Below are positions 7,131 to 7,848 of a stretch of 7,848 bases of DNA, in pieces. Made by a program: the position numbers and the translations under genes. Below the pieces are notes generated by a model that ran no database searches, was not told the DNA's origin, and was given only the letters and a program-made list of their open reading frames with translations. Numbering within the stretch: the stretch's first letter is position 1; each line of letters opens with the position of its first letter. Source of the stretch: RGIG7332 sp045589235 (GTDB lineage: Bacteria; Bacillota; Clostridia; Oscillospirales; JAAYXM01); assembly GCA_045589235.1 (NCBI GenBank), contig JAZNOR010000055.1, forward strand, positions 1-7,848, in the 5' to 3' direction.

Positions 7131-7692
7131 TGTTTCGAAAATTGAGAATATTGTTAAGGAAACCCTTAGTGAAAAGCGAGCAAGACACACGTTTAATTGC
7201 GCACTTCTTGCAAAAGAGCTTGCCGGTATATTCGGTGCATCACGTGATGATGCATACGTTGCAGGTCTTTTGCATGACATAACTAAAGAAGAAAGTTATG
7301 AAAATCAGTTGAAATTGTGTGAAAAATATGGTATTATACTAGATAGCCTAATTTTGGACATGCCGCAGCTTATTCACGCGCAAACCGCGGCATACGTTTC
7401 AAAATATGAATTTGAAGTAAGTGACGAAATCGTAAGGGCGATTTTTTATCACACCACGGGCACTACAAATATGACAACTCTTGACAAGTGTCTGTGGCTT
7501 TCGGATTTAATTGAGCCGGGGCGCGATTTCCCCGGTGTTGAGGAAATTCGAAATGAGGCAAAGCGCGATTTGAATAGTGCATGTCTTATGGGTATTTCAC
7601 GCACGATTTCGTATTTAAATGAGGGTAATAAGAAAATACATCCTGCTATGGTTGAAGCAAAGCTTGAGATAGAAAGGATACTTAGCCAATGA
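7120..7692 (+). CDS. yqeK: YqeK-type HD-domain hydrolase, probable diadenosine tetraphosphatase
   Basis: YqeK proteins are HD-domain metalloenzymes; characterised Firmicute members split the alarmone-like dinucleotide Ap4A symmetrically into two ADP. The 190 residues match the family's length. Metal ligands can be placed at His23 (RHTFN), His52-Asp53 (GLLHDITKE), His86 (LIHA), His111 (FYHTTG) and Asp129 in LSDLIEPGRDFPG, the YqeK hallmark that usually reads ADxIEPGR. The start lies inside nadD with its own AAGGGAG site. The stop overlaps the next start as ATGA. The nadD-yqeK adjacency strengthens the family call. NadD and YqeK both handle adenylylated dinucleotides, which may explain their linkage, though that is inference. 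Confidence 0.93.
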   Translation: MKYSVSKIENIVKETLSEKRARHTFNCALLAKELAGIFGASRDDAYVAGLLHDITKEESYENQLKLCEKYGIILDSLILDMPQLIHAQTAAYVSKYEFEVSDEIVRAIFYHTTGTTNMTTLDKCLWLSDLIEPGRDFPGVEEIRNEAKRDLNSACLMGISRTISYLNEGNKKIHPAMVEAKLEIERILSQ

Positions 7693-7848
7693 AAATGTAT
7701 GGCGCAAAACAGCGTAAAAAAAAGAAAAAGGCTCCGCGCGGGCTTGTTATATTGATGCTCCTTTTGTTAGTTGTCGGCTGTGTTGCCGGTGCGATGTGGT
7801 TATCTTATGTAAAACCACCGGAGATTGATGTACCGACTAAAGAGCCTG
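7689..7848 (+). CDS. N-terminus of a membrane-anchored protein, probably LytR-CpsA-Psr (LCP) family
   Basis: The frame opens at ATG 7689, overlapping the yqeK stop by four bases (ATGA), and is cut by the window edge after 53 codons. AAAGGA at 7673-7678 is a usable ribosome site 10 bases upstream; a second ATG at 7695 would remove two residues. The protein starts with a very basic tail (QRKKKKKAPRG), then one hydrophobic span at about 18-40 (LVILMLLLLVVGCVAG...), then a Pro-rich outside segment (VKPPEIDVPTKEP). That is a type II membrane topology with the bulk outside. LCP phosphotransferases, which attach teichoic acid or capsule-type polymers to peptidoglycan, look like this and often follow yqeK in Clostridia. 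No LCP catalytic residue is within the window, so the family call rests on position and topology only. An A8 run at 7716-7723 lies in the basic tail. Confidence 0.6.
   Translation, partial: MKMYGAKQRKKKKKAPRGLVILMLLLLVVGCVAGAMWLSYVKPPEIDVPTKEP

Noticed and set aside
427..7848. Search for a mobile element, CRISPR array, tRNA/rRNA gene, defence or other novel multi-gene system
   Set aside because: No repeated units, terminal inverted repeats, transposase motifs or RNA-gene signatures were seen; every sizeable plus-strand frame belongs to a known housekeeping family.

Overview
The window looks like chromosomal housekeeping DNA from a low-to-mid GC Firmicute, most likely a member of the Clostridia (Oscillospiraceae/Ruminococcaceae-like). 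The reasons are the strong AGGAG-type ribosome binding sites, the compact co-directional genes, and the family-level content (bacterial SMC next to ftsY; yhbY-nadD-yqeK followed by an LCP-like membrane protein). Nothing in the sequence fixes the genus.

Left edge (1-426): bases 5-36 do not look like genome. On the minus strand they match, as I remember it, the BGI/MGI (DNBSEQ) library adapter, so the contig probably ends at about base 37. Next to it, on the minus strand, is the 5' part of an unrecognised gene with a lipoprotein-type signal sequence (37-284). A 142-base intergenic region follows, with one sigma-A-like promoter facing each way.

Right of that (427-7848) is one uninterrupted plus-strand gene cluster: smc, ftsY, rph, rdgB, yhbY, nadD, yqeK and the start of a membrane protein that is probably of the LytR-CpsA-Psr family. 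Gaps between genes run from 11 bases down to overlaps of 1 to 11 bases. I see no internal terminator, and the only clear promoter is the one before smc, so the cluster is probably read as one transcript with several translationally coupled pairs.

The products serve basic growth functions: chromosome organisation (SMC), protein targeting to the membrane (FtsY), RNA maturation and ribosome assembly (RNase PH, YhbY), nucleotide-pool cleaning (RdgB, YqeK), NAD synthesis (NadD) and probably wall-polymer attachment (LCP). Signature residues are intact in every complete gene. I found no mobile element, CRISPR array, RNA gene or undescribed multi-gene system. The points most worth a second look are the adapter at the left edge and a strong shortage of GATC (with GGCC also rare) beside an excess of GCGC.
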